Origin: Diphasiastrum complanatum
Lineage: Eukaryota; Streptophyta; Lycopodiopsida; Lycopodiales; Lycopodiaceae
Length of the DNA: 64,000 nucleotides
Direction: 5' to 3'
Assembly: GCA_029204225.1 (NCBI GenBank)
Contig: CM055109.1
Location: forward strand, 44,021,054-44,085,053
A program made the position numbers and the translations under genes. This document shows positions 22,953 to 33,386 of this stretch, in pieces (position 1 is the stretch's first letter; each line of letters starts with the position of its first letter). The notes under the pieces were generated by a model. That model did not search any database. It was not told the origin of the DNA and was given only the letters and a program-made list of their open reading frames with translations.

Positions 22953-24234
22953 TTAAGGAGAACCTCGCAATGTTTCTCATTCAACTTGCAATGGTGTTAA
23001 CTAATATTATTTCTTATTAATCCAATAGTATTTGAGCTCAGTAACTTATTTTGTCAATAGGTTTTAAAGAAGGACCATGATATATCATCATGAATATTCT
23101 GCAAAACATCTTAGCTTAGGATCATCAATGACCATATAGATGGTGGAATTCTCAATGTTCCTAGAATCAAAGACTTCAATATAGAATGACATTTCATGTG
23201 ATTTGAAAACATATAGTCCATCTATAATATCTCCCATCGCGGAACATCCAAACATCTTTGTGCATACTGCATGAAAATGGCAAAAGATAATACTATGAGT
23301 ACAAGAATTATTAGAGAAAACGTAGATCCAAATTGAAACCCTGAATTACCAATTCCTTTGGAAAATGTGCATTCTTCATGCATATGTTAGATTAATAGAG
23401 AAGCTTGTTTATCTTCGCATAGTTTTTGCTTGGAATATTAAGCCAACGTCATCCTCAAAAGAAGCTATCTCTCAATCAAAAGATGTTCTATCAAAAATAG
23501 GACGTCACAAGGGACATGTCAAAATACAGAAAGACCGTAAGGTTTCGAAAAAGTCAACCATTATTTCTACTAGGCCAAGCATAGGAGCAGCAAAAGCACA
23601 TCGATTTTTAACGAACCATCAAGTAAAGCTTCTAGTATTCAACACTCAATCTAGAAGGATATCATCGTTGTCACTCACGACTTTGAGTGAGACGCTCAAC
23701 TAGATTGACAGTTGGTTAAAATTTTAAGAAAAGATACATTTATTGATACTGATTCTACAAATGTCTTGTGTGGAGTTTGTTGATGCAGTATCAAAAGCAT
23801 GGAGAGCATATTGCATCACTCATTACATGGTTACTAAAAATAAATAGACATTTTTTCTAATAATTATTTAAGTTGATCTGAATATAAGATTAGTACTACA
23901 TTTCTATCTTGTGCAACATCTATTGAGAGATCATACAACATTTTTTGCAAACACATATGGAAGCCTGTGTATATCGTCATCACAAAGAATGGAGCAATCA
24001 CATTGGCAAGCATGAACATCATTTTATTGAAACACTCAAAATGGGGAACCAATGAGAAAAAAAAAAACCATATTTGTCGATCATTCCAATGATTTTATCA
24101 CAAAGTTCAAATTTGACAAATAATCAAATCTACAAAGTACAATAAGTTTATAAAAGCATGCAAGTTTATATAGAAAGAGAAAAAGTAGAAATAGCTATAG
24201 AGCACATTATAATATTATGGATTGTCAAATATAC
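22953..24234 (+). repeat. Repeat family X, right copy, part A
   Basis: Inverted partner of 3930-5212. It ends abruptly at about 24234, where copia-3 LTR sequence begins. The left copy continues a little further out, so this end was probably cut off by a deletion or rearrangement. Confidence 0.75.
23365..23703 (+). CDS. Unrecognised 112-codon reading frame inside repeat family X
   Basis: The frame is Ser/Lys/Thr-rich with a basic middle (GRHKGHVKIQKDRKVSKKS). The left copy of the repeat encodes a similar peptide for about 70 residues but with stops. Conservation of the reading frame between the copies hints that it was once coding. I recognise no family. It could be a fragment of a transposon protein or a chance frame. 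Confidence 0.25.
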   Translation: MCILHAYVRLIEKLVYLRIVFAWNIKPTSSSKEAISQSKDVLSKIGRHKGHVKIQKDRKVSKKSTIISTRPSIGAAKAHRFLTNHQVKLLVFNTQSRRISSLSLTTLSETLN

Positions 24235-24239
24235 ACGTA

Positions 24240-24358
24240 GAGACTGTTCGACTTGTGTGAGGGACATTGCATGCCTTTGAAGAGAGAGAATATTTACATA
24301 ATATACTTTGACTCAGAAAATGGATATAGGTGAGTAGGAGTGAAGATTAACTCCAACA
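24240..24358 (-). repeat. copia-3 3' LTR, truncated
   Basis: Matches 26072-26191, sharing gcatgcctttgaagagagag and gtgagtaggagtgaa, and ends in aaca next to the purine tract. Confidence 0.8.
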
Positions 24359-24399
24359 CCCCCCCTTAAGCATAACTCCTAGGATCTTGAATGAAGCAT

Positions 24400-25200
24400 C
24401 ATAGGTTGCATAAATTAACATGTTTTTTCCTCGACAGAGGCTTTGTCAAAATATCAGCCAACATACTATCAGTATGACAGTAACTTAATTCGACAGTCTT
24501 GTTTAGAACTTTCTCTCTAAGAAAATGAACTTAAAGTTCAATGCGTTTAGTTCTAGAGTGAGTTCATGGGTTCAGAGATAGAGCAATACAACTCTAATTG
24601 TCGCAATAGAGTATAGTTGGTCTAATTTGAGGGATCATAAAACCATAGAGCAATCTTTTGAGCTAGATCAATTCCTTCATTGCAAAGGTGGCTATGACAT
24701 ATTCGGACTCTGTGGAAGACAAAAAAGTGCATTTATGCTTCTAACTATTCCATGAAATGGGTCCTCCAACTAAAAAGCATAGATAGCCATAAGTGGATTT
24801 TCTTATGTCCACATTTCTAGCCCAATCAGAGTTGTAATAAACAAGTAAGGTCAAAGTGTCCTCTGTAATTCCATTATAACACAAAGCATAGTGCTTCGTG
24901 GCTTAAATGTATCTTAATACTCTCAACAAAGCTTTCCGGTGAGATAGGTCAAGGTTCAACATAAATTGTGCCAATGTGCTAACTACATAGGCAAGATCGG
25001 GTCGTGGTGCAGACCATGGCATACATGATCGATCTAACTATCAACTGATAGGGGCATTTGCACATCTCCTTCTTCTCTGCTTCAATCGTGGGCAATGTCC
25101 TTCGACAATTTAAATACTAGATCCATAGGCAAGTCTATCGACTTGCAGTCAAAGTTTTCAAAAACGTAATTACATAAAGTGAAATTTGAAAAATTTAAGG
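24400..25200 (-). pseudogene. copia-3 RNase H
   Basis: Minus-strand reading through stops gives the RNase H landmarks: STYGYLCFLVGGPISW, FLSSTESEY, ILYCDN, HSRTKRIEL, HFLREKV and a terminal DSMLADILTKPL. Internal stops and shifts make it non-functional. Confidence 0.8.
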
Positions 25201-25252
25201 GTTATTTTTGGTGCCCTAGAACATTAATAATGTTTGTGGATTTAGTTTATCA

Positions 25253-25264
25253 GTTCTGATACCA
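25253..25264 (-). other. copia-3 tRNA primer binding site
   Basis: TGGTATCAGAAC on the minus strand, four bases from the LTR end. It is one change from the usual Met-tRNA site. Confidence 0.8.
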
Positions 25265-25268
25265 CTCT

Positions 25269-26191
25269 TGTTGAATGCGAGATCCACTCAAGAGAATACT
25301 CAACATACAAATTATACAGGATCTTTACCAATCTGTTGATTCAAAGTATTATTTAGATAGACAAGAGGAGTATCTTAGCAGGTGTCGAAGACAACCATGC
25401 TTCCTTCAAGATCAGATATTCCAAGTAAGTTGTGGACAAGTATCAGTGTACGAGAGAGAAATTATCAGAAAGCATTCGACAGTGAAACACACATGAGAAA
25501 ATAGAGAATTTGAATTAAGCTGCTGTAAATACAACTATCAGATCATAATCTTGTGCCCGATAATGGTTCACAGTAATTGCGCACTATGTGTTGTGATCTT
25601 ACTATGCTAGTTACAGATTGAATACTATCTCTATGTCTTGAATTACTTTCACTCTCTCTAAAATCTCTGATCCTGTGGAATAAGCTAATTCTAATACAAT
25701 GGAGTTCACGGAGGAACTCTGAATCACGCTTCCATTGATTGAATTTGTATGTGTATCATTGTTCTATCTTATGTCGATCGTGTGTTGTTGTTATGTATAC
25801 ATACATTGCATCAGTTATAACAACTACGTGAGCAAGAGGCGTGAAGCAGTGCAATTACTGAAATGAACTATGACGTGGTCTGTGTCAAGGACAAGGCAGA
25901 GAAAGAGCTCCATTTTGAATAGTAATAGTCGAGGGTGTTAAACAAGTCGAGTCAACTGGTTCTCTCTTGAGAAGATGTTGATGGAGTTGATGTCAGGATG
26001 TTGACGAAGTCGAGTTGGTAAGTGGATGTCGATTAAGTCGAACCTACTTCTGCTTCAAGTCGATATATTGCACAGACTATTCAACTTGTGCGAGTAAGAC
26101 TGCATGCCTTTGAAGAGAGAGAATATTCACATAATATACCTTGACTCAAGAAATGAATATAGGTGAGTAGGAGTGAATATTAACTCCGACA
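25269..26191 (-). repeat. copia-3 5' LTR
   Basis: TG...CA ends on the plus strand (tgttgaatg to ccgaca). The outer 120 bp are shared with 24240-24358. The frames inside are not supported as genes. Confidence 0.75.
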
Positions 26192-27250
26192 CTAGATATT
26201 CAACTATTTTTTGACTAATATACAATCACTCAGTGTGTTTTCAGGAACTCGGTTCACCAATGAAATCCCAACTCATGAGTCCTAAAAGCCGTGAAGAAAG
26301 ATAATTCAAACAAAAACTGGCAATGGAAAAAATTGCTCGACAAAGGAACCGAAAAGATTGTGGGACAATGTTAGTGGAAAGGAAAATTAATTTCGATGGT
26401 TTTATGGAAAAATTCAAGGATCAAAGAATTTACAGGGGCCAAGTCAGTAGTCCCGACAATTCAACAAAGACAGTGCAACAACAATAACCAAGTGATACAC
26501 ACATTGAAAAATACAATGAGAGGCCAAAATATGACATGGAATATGCCATTGCCTCAAAATAGTAGGTGTTGGTCTCACACCACAAGGGAGGAACCGACTG
26601 TGCGTTGAGTATACTTTGGAGAGAAAGAGGTGGGGTGGGGTGGGGTGGGGGGGGGGGGGGGGGGGGGAGGGGTGGGGGAGGCGTCAATCATGAGGTACCC
26701 CTATAACTAAACCATTCTTTCCAAGAAGGCGAAGATATCAATAAAGGAGCATGTTCCAAAATCTTGTGGTACCACTTACACCCAATTTGATTTCCCGTAG
26801 TACCTCATTCATGGGAAATGATACTTGAAATCAAGGACAAGATTAAATAAAAAGAGGAAGCCAATCAAGTTCATAATGTACTCTTGGGAGACCAAATGTA
26901 TGCTTGGAGAAGAGTCTTTTCTCCTTGCTTTTGTAAGAGAGAGACCCAAAAATTGAGCTCGACATACGGGTGGTTTCATATGGAAGAGTCCAGGTCCATT
27001 TCAAAATTTGCACTTACCCCCAAATTTGAAAGCACAAGTCCATCCACATCATTCCATGTGAAAATCCCTTTCATTTGGAGGGCAAAGCATTTATTGTCTA
27101 AATTTAAAATAGATAAGAAACCTATGTGTTTTATTGGAGGGGAGATCAAGGGCCCACCACTTACCCCTCACTGACTCCAAGAGGCCCAAGGTATTCCGTT
27201 GGTATGTTAAGTTATTTCAATGCCACCTATGGGCAACTCTCACCCCTTGT
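26192..27250. other. Unassigned sequence with a G-tract
   Basis: Apart from the G-rich block at 26629-26679, only short unsupported frames are seen. Confidence 0.4.
26629..26679 (+). repeat. Poly-G / GGGGT tract
   Basis: Repeats of tgggg lead into an uninterrupted run of over 20 G, then ggaggggtggggg. Strong G-quadruplex potential, and a likely site of sequencing error in length. Confidence 0.9.
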
Positions 27251-27790
27251 GAAATGGGGGGAAGGCCTCTTGGAGTGGTGCCGATCAAAGTAGAGGATTT
27301 GGGCCTCTTGGACTTATCTCCCACTCCATGTGAAACCACCCTAAGAAGCTTGGTTCTTGGAAGGGAAAGTCTCATGGGTTTTTTTTAAGAGAGTGGAGAG
27401 AGTAGAGGATTTGGGACTCTTGGACTTGCCCTTTTTGAAATGGGGGGAAGGCCTCTTAAAGTGGTGCCACCAATCAAAGTAGAGGATTTGGGACTCTTGG
27501 ACTTACCCTCCACTCCATGTGAAACCACCCTAAGAAGCTTGGTTCTTGGAAGGGAGAGTGTCGTGGGTTTTTTTTTAAAGAGTGGAGAGAGTAGAGGATT
27601 TGGGACTCTTGGACTTACCCCTTGTGAAATAGGGGGAAGGCCTCTTGGAGCGGTGCCACCAATCAAAGTAGAGGATCTGGGACACTTGGACTTACCCCCA
27701 CTCCATGTGAAACCACCGTAAAAAGCTTGGTTCTTGGAAGGGAGAGTGTGTTGGGTTTTTTGTAAGAGGGTGGAGAGAGTACTCTTGAAC
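27251..27790 (+). repeat. Tandem repeat, about 187 bp, three copies
   Basis: Units start with gaaatRggggg at 27251, 27437 and 27626 (spacing 186 and 189 bp). Each unit has gtagaggatYtggg near its start and again near its end, a nested half-repeat. Open frames run through it on both strands because the unit length is near a multiple of three. The peptides are unsupported. Confidence 0.9.
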
Positions 27791-28000
27791 TGGAGTCTAT
27801 TTGTTCTTGGAATGGATGATGGGAGAAGTTGGTTGCTTAGATCATTACATGTTGGATGCCACTTTGGTAGGTACATGAGGAGCGAGTGTTGTTCCAAGTT
27901 TGTTGGAGCTCTTTATAAGCCAATTCAAGATCAGACTGTTGGTTAATATATTTGCTAAAATGATGTAGTCAGATTATGATGATGTCAATATCACTCGGGC

Positions 28001-29362
28001 TCGAGTGTCTAGAGAAAGAATGCTTTTTCAAATTCTACAACAACACATTACCACTTTATATGCTCACCACTCAAGGACTACTCACTTCTCATATACTAGA
28101 CACTGGAAAGCTTTGGTTTCAAAGATAGCATGAACCTACTCTCTTTGGGCAAATCAGCTTGCATGTATCTAACTATTTGCCTACTACAACATCATATGCA
28201 AGACCTCTTTTATGAGTTAGCGCACCTTGGTGTATAGTTGTAGACATAGAATCAGAGACATGAAGGGAGAGAAAAGAGTGCATGGAAGATCAGAATCATG
28301 TTCCCACTTTGTCACCTGACTCGGCTTGGACCTGGATTCGCTCCCTTGATATTTTGACCGCTTTTCACTTAGGTTTTCAGAGTCAGTTTGAGGAAAATCC
28401 CACTTTATTGATATATCTGAGAAGGTTACATTTCAAGTGTGTGACCGACCTCGTCTTTTTGCACACATACCCTTTGCCTTGCGCTTAGACGTCTAGAGAG
28501 CTTTGTCCTTACATTTGTCTCATCTGGCTTCCAATTCTTCTGATAAGGCTTGGCATGCCTTTTTGTTTTTTCCTCTCTGGTGGTCACAAGGAAACTCGTT
28601 GAAGAAACAAACTGTTTCTAATTACAAAGCCTTGCTAGCTTTCAGCCCTCCACCCGACGAAGACGTTCATGAACTCGAAGATCTGGAGACACAAAGCACA
28701 AAAGTCGAAGTAGACGAAGACGAATGGTTCGCAAACACGAAAGATTCACGAACGAGAATCTTATGCGGTCCAGTACGAGGGAAGACAAACGACCAAAAAT
28801 GAAACCTTCTCCTACCCTCCACGCTCCAAAGAGTACCAGCAAGATCATGCAAGTACCCAGAAGTACATATATCTGATCTGATGATATGACGTCAGCAAAT
28901 ACATTTTAGGTCATGGCTAATCTGCCACTTTTGCAATTCCCTGATTACTTGTAGATGCTTAATCACTCTAATCTCAGATTTAATAGAGCAACCATACTTA
29001 CTGGATGATACTTGACATATAGATCAACAGAATACACATACAGTGTAATGTAGTAGTCTGATGCTAGTAAGCAATCAAGATGAAAATACAAACAACAAGT
29101 CTGCCTATGTGCGAGACGAGCTCTGTGATCAGGAACCATAGAGATCCAACTGTCTGCTAGTAAAGTGAGACGATTACTCGTGAGAGAACCATGTTTCTCC
29201 CACGCCAACGCACTATGTGGATTTGCATGCAGTGCTTGAAGAAAGCAGAGGAAGATCAATATAGATAATTTCTCTTGTTGTGTCTGATCTCGAATGAAAA
29301 TGCTTCTGCTGTTAATCGTGTGTCTGAGTTTTTTTGTTCATCTTGCACACCTTGGTTGAACC
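28001..29362 (+). repeat. 1362-bp tandem duplication, copy 1
   Basis: Starts tcgagtgtctagag and matches copy 2 end to end. I count about 15 differences, mostly transitions, so roughly 99% identity. The part from 28600 (TGAAGAAAC) onward resembles the LTRs of copia-5 (54908-56866) in composition and in short blocks (actgtttct..., caaagc, cgaagac). The first 600 bp have no recognised identity. Confidence 0.92.
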
Positions 29363-30724
29363 TCGAGTGTCTAGAGAAAGAATGTTTTTTCAAATTCTAC
29401 AACAACACATTACCACTTTATATGCTCACCACTCAAGGACTACTCACTTCTCATATAATAGACACTGGAAAGCTTTGGTTTCAAAGATAGCATGAACCTA
29501 CTCTCTTTGGGCAAATCAGCTTGCATGTATCTAACTATTTGCCTACTACAACATCATATGCAAGACCTCTTTTATGAGTTAGCGCACCTTGGTGTATAGT
29601 TGTAGACATAGAATCAGAGACATGAAGGGAGAGAAAAGAGTGCATGGAAGATCAGAATCATGTTCCCACTTTGTCACCTGACTCGGCTTGGACCTGGATT
29701 CGCTCCCTTGATATTTTGACCGCTTTTCACTTAGGTTTTCAGAGTCAATTTGAGGAAAATCCCACTTTATTGATATATCTGAGAAGGTTACATTTCAAGT
29801 GTGTGACCGACCTCGTCTTTTTGCACACATACCCTTTGCCTTGCGCTTAGACGTCTAGAGAGCTTTGTCCTTACCTTTGTCTCATCTGGCTTCCAATTCT
29901 TCTGATAAGGCTTGGCATGCCTTTTTGTTTTTTCCTCTCTGGTGGTCACAAGGAAACTCGTTGAAGAAACAAACTGTTTCTAATTACAAAGCCTTGCTAG
30001 CTTTCAGCCCTCCACCCGACGAAGACGTTCATGAACTCGAAGATCTGGAGACACAAAGCACAAAAGTCGAAGTAGACGAAGACGAATGGTTCACAAACAC
30101 GAAAGATTCACGAACGAGAATCTTTTGCGGTCCAGTACGAGGGAAGACAAACGACCAAAAACGAAACCTTCTCCTACCCTCCACGCTCCAAAGAGTACCA
30201 GCAAGATCATGCAAGTACCCAGAAGTACATATATCTGATCTGATGATATGACGTCAGCAAATACATTTTAGGTCGTGGCTAATCTGCCACTTTTGCAATT
30301 CCCTGATTACTTGTAGATGCTCAATCACTCTAATCTCAGATTTAATAGAGCAACCATACTTACTGGATGATACTTGACATATAGATCAACAGAATACACA
30401 TACAGTGTAATGTAGTAGTCTAATGCTAGTAAGCAATCAAGACGAAAATACAAACAACAAGTCCGCCTATGTGCGAGACGAGCTCTATGATCAGGAACCA
30501 TAGAGATCCAACTGTCTGCTAGTAAAGTGAGATGATTACTCGTGAGAGAACCATGTTTCTCCCACGCCAACGCACTATGTGGATTTGCATGCAGTGCTTG
30601 AAGAAAGCAGAGGAAGATCAATATAGATAATTTCTCTTGTTGTGTCTGATCTCGAATGAAAATGCTTCTGCTGTTAATCGTGTGTCTGAGTTTTTTTGTT
30701 CATCTTACACACCTTGTTTGAACC
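29363..30724 (+). repeat. 1362-bp tandem duplication, copy 2
   Basis: Directly abuts copy 1. Beyond its end, 30725-30765 adds a short stretch ending cgtagatcaaca. That is the same ending as the copia-5 LTR, so a complete LTR-like unit would be 29962-30765. Copy 1 lacks this last 41 bp. Confidence 0.92.
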
Positions 30725-30765
30725 TATGTTGAATGCTGCATTAATTTTATAAACGTAGATCAACA

Positions 30766-32488
30766 GTGCCTGACTACATTCTTGAGGATTGTAGGAGTGA
30801 TTCAGCTGGCAGTGTCCAGTGATCGCATCTGAACTCCATCCGAGTCACAACAGGATCGTGGTTTCTTCGCGAAAGCTTCGCAACTACAAAATCCAAATTG
30901 CAATTTTGATTCTCATCACTCGTGTAAAATTGTATAGACCAAATTGACCAAGAAATAAAGGCTATCCAGTCTTCCATTCTTTTTGTATGAAATGTATTTT
31001 GAATATTAAAGCTTATTACTCTAACTGATGAATTATGAGTGCAGGTATCATTATCTGAAGACAAGAAATGAAACTGTAGAGCAATGCTAACAATTTGATA
31101 TGCAGGTTCTAAAAATAGAATCTAATGATGAACCATTTGATGGTATGGCTTCTAACCTTTTCCTAAGGGTATGTGCAAGTACTAAGAAGAGTACTTGAAG
31201 AAAGAATCCAAAGAAGCTTCTTAACGCTTAAAGACGGTACTTGAAGAAGGCTCAATTGAGTCTATAAAGAAGGCTCACTTGAGTCTATCAAGACTGGGAG
31301 AAGAAACCAAAGGACTGATCACCCTTTGTGTCACACTCCACTATGACTGGGGATGGGCAACCCCTAGAAAAAAGAGCCTAGGAATTGATGAAAATCATGC
31401 AAGGTAAGATGGACATATACAAAGCCTTTCCCATGACATGAAAAACACTTGGATGGATCCCAATGTTGTACACAAAGAAATATTCAACTTGAAAGTGACT
31501 AACAATGAATGTTAGGCTACCTACCTTCTATCCTTATCAATATGTAACTTACTTGCTTTTCCACATGGCTTGAAAGCAATAGGACACCTAGGAAAATGCG
31601 CCCTCCTACTCCTCCCCTTTTGCTCTAACTAAGTGATAAACACTCTCTCATACCTATACACCTCACCCTCTCACTTTACTTATCCTAGAGTCTCCCTTAC
31701 ACCTCTTACACTTATTTTGGACACCTCATCCACTTCCTAAAGACTACACATTCCCTATAAAAGGACTAACTCGCCCCTCTCCCTCATTATTCATCTCCCA
31801 TTCATTTTGGCTTTGCCTCTTGCCCTTGCTTGTGTGTGTGTAGGTGCTTGGAAGAAAGCTTGGAGCTATGGCTTGAGGAGGATCTATCAAGCTTGGATTG
31901 GAATCACTTTTGGGACCACTTTCACACATACCCACTTTCTCCTACCTCTTTCATCTCTCTCTCTCTCTCTCTCTCTCAAACTTTCACACCATCCATAAGA
32001 CTTGATGGCTTTGCATGTCACATCATCCATAACTTTTTCATCATGCATGTCTGATTTAGGAGTTGCATGTATGAAATTGAAGTTTGCACGTTGAAATTGA
32101 AGCTTGCATGTCAAATTGGATTCATGCATGCCATACCTATTGATGTCAAATGCCTATGCATGTTCTTTTCTTGATCAGTAAGTCCTTGCATGTCATTAGG
32201 AACCACTTTTCTTGGTATAAGATTCGTATTCATTCTTGAATCAAATGCCAATACACAGGACTTTATATGTTACTTTCAAATAGATTTTCCTTCCGTTCAA
32301 ATTTCCTTTTTCTTACAAGATCTAATAGACTCCATTTGGGGGATCCTCAAGAATTGGATCTCCAACTTGCTTCTAATTTTAGAGACAATACTTTGTTAAT
32401 GCGAGCTTCTATCTTCCTTTTTGAAGAATGGCATTTCTTTGAATCTCCAATCTATTCGTACTTTTTGCCTTGAGTTTGTGTATCTCAG
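30766..32488 (+). other. Sequence before the outer gypsy element, possibly its 5' LTR and leader
   Basis: No open frame is convincing. A good TATA box (TATAAAAGG at 31756-31764) follows a C-rich stretch. Downstream are a short CT run (about 31958-31979) and gcatg-rich leader-like sequence up to the gag start. This would suit an LTR promoter, but I found no second copy downstream of 48600 and no tRNA primer site. Confidence 0.35.
31756..31764 (+). promoter_or_regulatory. TATA box candidate
   Basis: TATAAAAGG in an otherwise C/T-rich setting, about 730 bp upstream of the outer gypsy gag start. Confidence 0.4.
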
Positions 32489-32948
32489 GTGAATTCCAAA
32501 AAACTCCAATCAAAGATGGATAGCTCCTCACGAGGCTCTTCAAGCTCCTCTTCATCTATGTCGTCTTCCCCTCATGTTTCCTCCAAGTCAACTTCCTCTA
32601 TTCGATCTAAGAAAAGGAGGTTTGCTAAGATTGATAATAAACTTTTTAAGTTTTCTAAGTTTGATGGAGATAGTAGCAATGAAGAGAGTTTGCTTGCCTA
32701 GATTCAAAATCCTGATACTTCCTTTGAGAAAAGTAGATACTCAAATCATTCCAAGATTCGATTCACAATGTTACATCTAGATAAGTATGCATCTCTATGG
32801 TGGGTAGCTATAAAATCTAATCACGAAGCTGCTTCCACTTGGCATAGCTTTAAAAAACAAATTAAAGCCCACTTTTTGCCAAAAGAATATAAGAAAGATA
32901 CTTTAGCTGCATGGGACATCTTTAGGCAAAAACAAAATGAAAAGGTAG
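32489..32948 (+). pseudogene. Outer gypsy gag, 5' part
   Basis: Ser-rich N-terminus, then a Retrotrans_gag-like core: KLFKFSKFDGD, a YASLWW segment and FKKQIKAHFLPKEY. A TAG at 32699-32701 replaces what is usually Trp before IQNP. The frame is open up to the insertion point. After removing the inner element and one GGTAG copy it continues without a shift into the frame at 45024. Confidence 0.85.
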
Positions 32949-33364
32949 TGTTGGAGGGTTTGCGGATCCCAAGGCAACTCTAACCCTAGTTAATAAGTGA
33001 GAGGGATTTGGCACCTGTGTGTGTAAGTCCAACCCAATGATCACATAGTTATTTGATTAATTAGAATGTTCATAAAAGGACTTTAGGCCTTTTTGCGGGA
33101 CTTTTAATGTCACAGGGCCTAAATGTCAAGTTAGTGAATAAAGTTGGGTTTCCCTCCAATTTTGATGGTTCTCACACATTTTTAAATTTGAATAAAAAGA
33201 GAGGCAAGACTGGACCAATAGGATTCAGAGGCCAGGGTCCTCCTCTCTACTATAAAAAGGGACCTCGCTGCAGCCAACCTCCGCGTGACAACTAACTCCG
33301 TCTCTTTGATGCTAGATTGACTAGATCTTGGATTCAGGTTAGGCAAGGAAAGAAACCCACTACA
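32949..33364 (+). repeat. Inner gypsy 5' LTR, internally deleted (416 bp)
   Basis: Matches the 3' LTR (754 bp) except that about 340 bp are missing just after the TATA box, joining gggacc to tcgctgcagcc. The remaining parts are about 95% identical by eye. The lost part holds the region that carries the AATAAA signal in the 3' LTR. Confidence 0.92.
33251..33259 (+). promoter_or_regulatory. TATA box in the inner gypsy 5' LTR
   Basis: TATAAAAAG, in the same place as 44569-44577 in the 3' LTR. The deletion begins a few bases downstream, where transcription would start. Confidence 0.7.
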
Positions 33365-33368
33365 ATTT

Positions 33369-33386
33369 TGGCGTTGTTGCCGGGGA
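33369..33386 (+). other. Inner gypsy tRNA primer binding site (tRNA-Asp type)
   Basis: TGGCGTTGTTGCCGGGGA, four bases after the LTR. It matches the complement of the plant tRNA-Asp 3' end except for CC to TT at two positions, a change expected from cytosine methylation decay. Confidence 0.8.

Larger units (their letters stand above)
24240..26191 (-). mobile_element. Ty1/copia deletion derivative copia-3
   Basis: A minus-strand copia reduced to its ends. It has a 5' LTR (25269-26191), a primer site (25253-25264), an RNase H remnant and a truncated 3' LTR (24240-24358). Gag, protease, integrase and RT are gone, so the primer site sits close to RNase H. The G-run polypurine tract (ccccccc at 24359-24365 on the plus strand) directly adjoins the 3' LTR. 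The 3' LTR keeps only ~119 bp, cut off against repeat family X. Confidence 0.85.

Noticed and set aside
27385-27897. 170-codon minus-strand frame with repeated peptide units
   Set aside because: It follows the 187-bp tandem repeat, whose period is close to a multiple of three. The opposite strand is open for the same reason.
28282-28488. 68-codon frame repeated identically in both 1362-bp copies
   Set aside because: Identity is explained by the recent duplication and is not evidence for coding.
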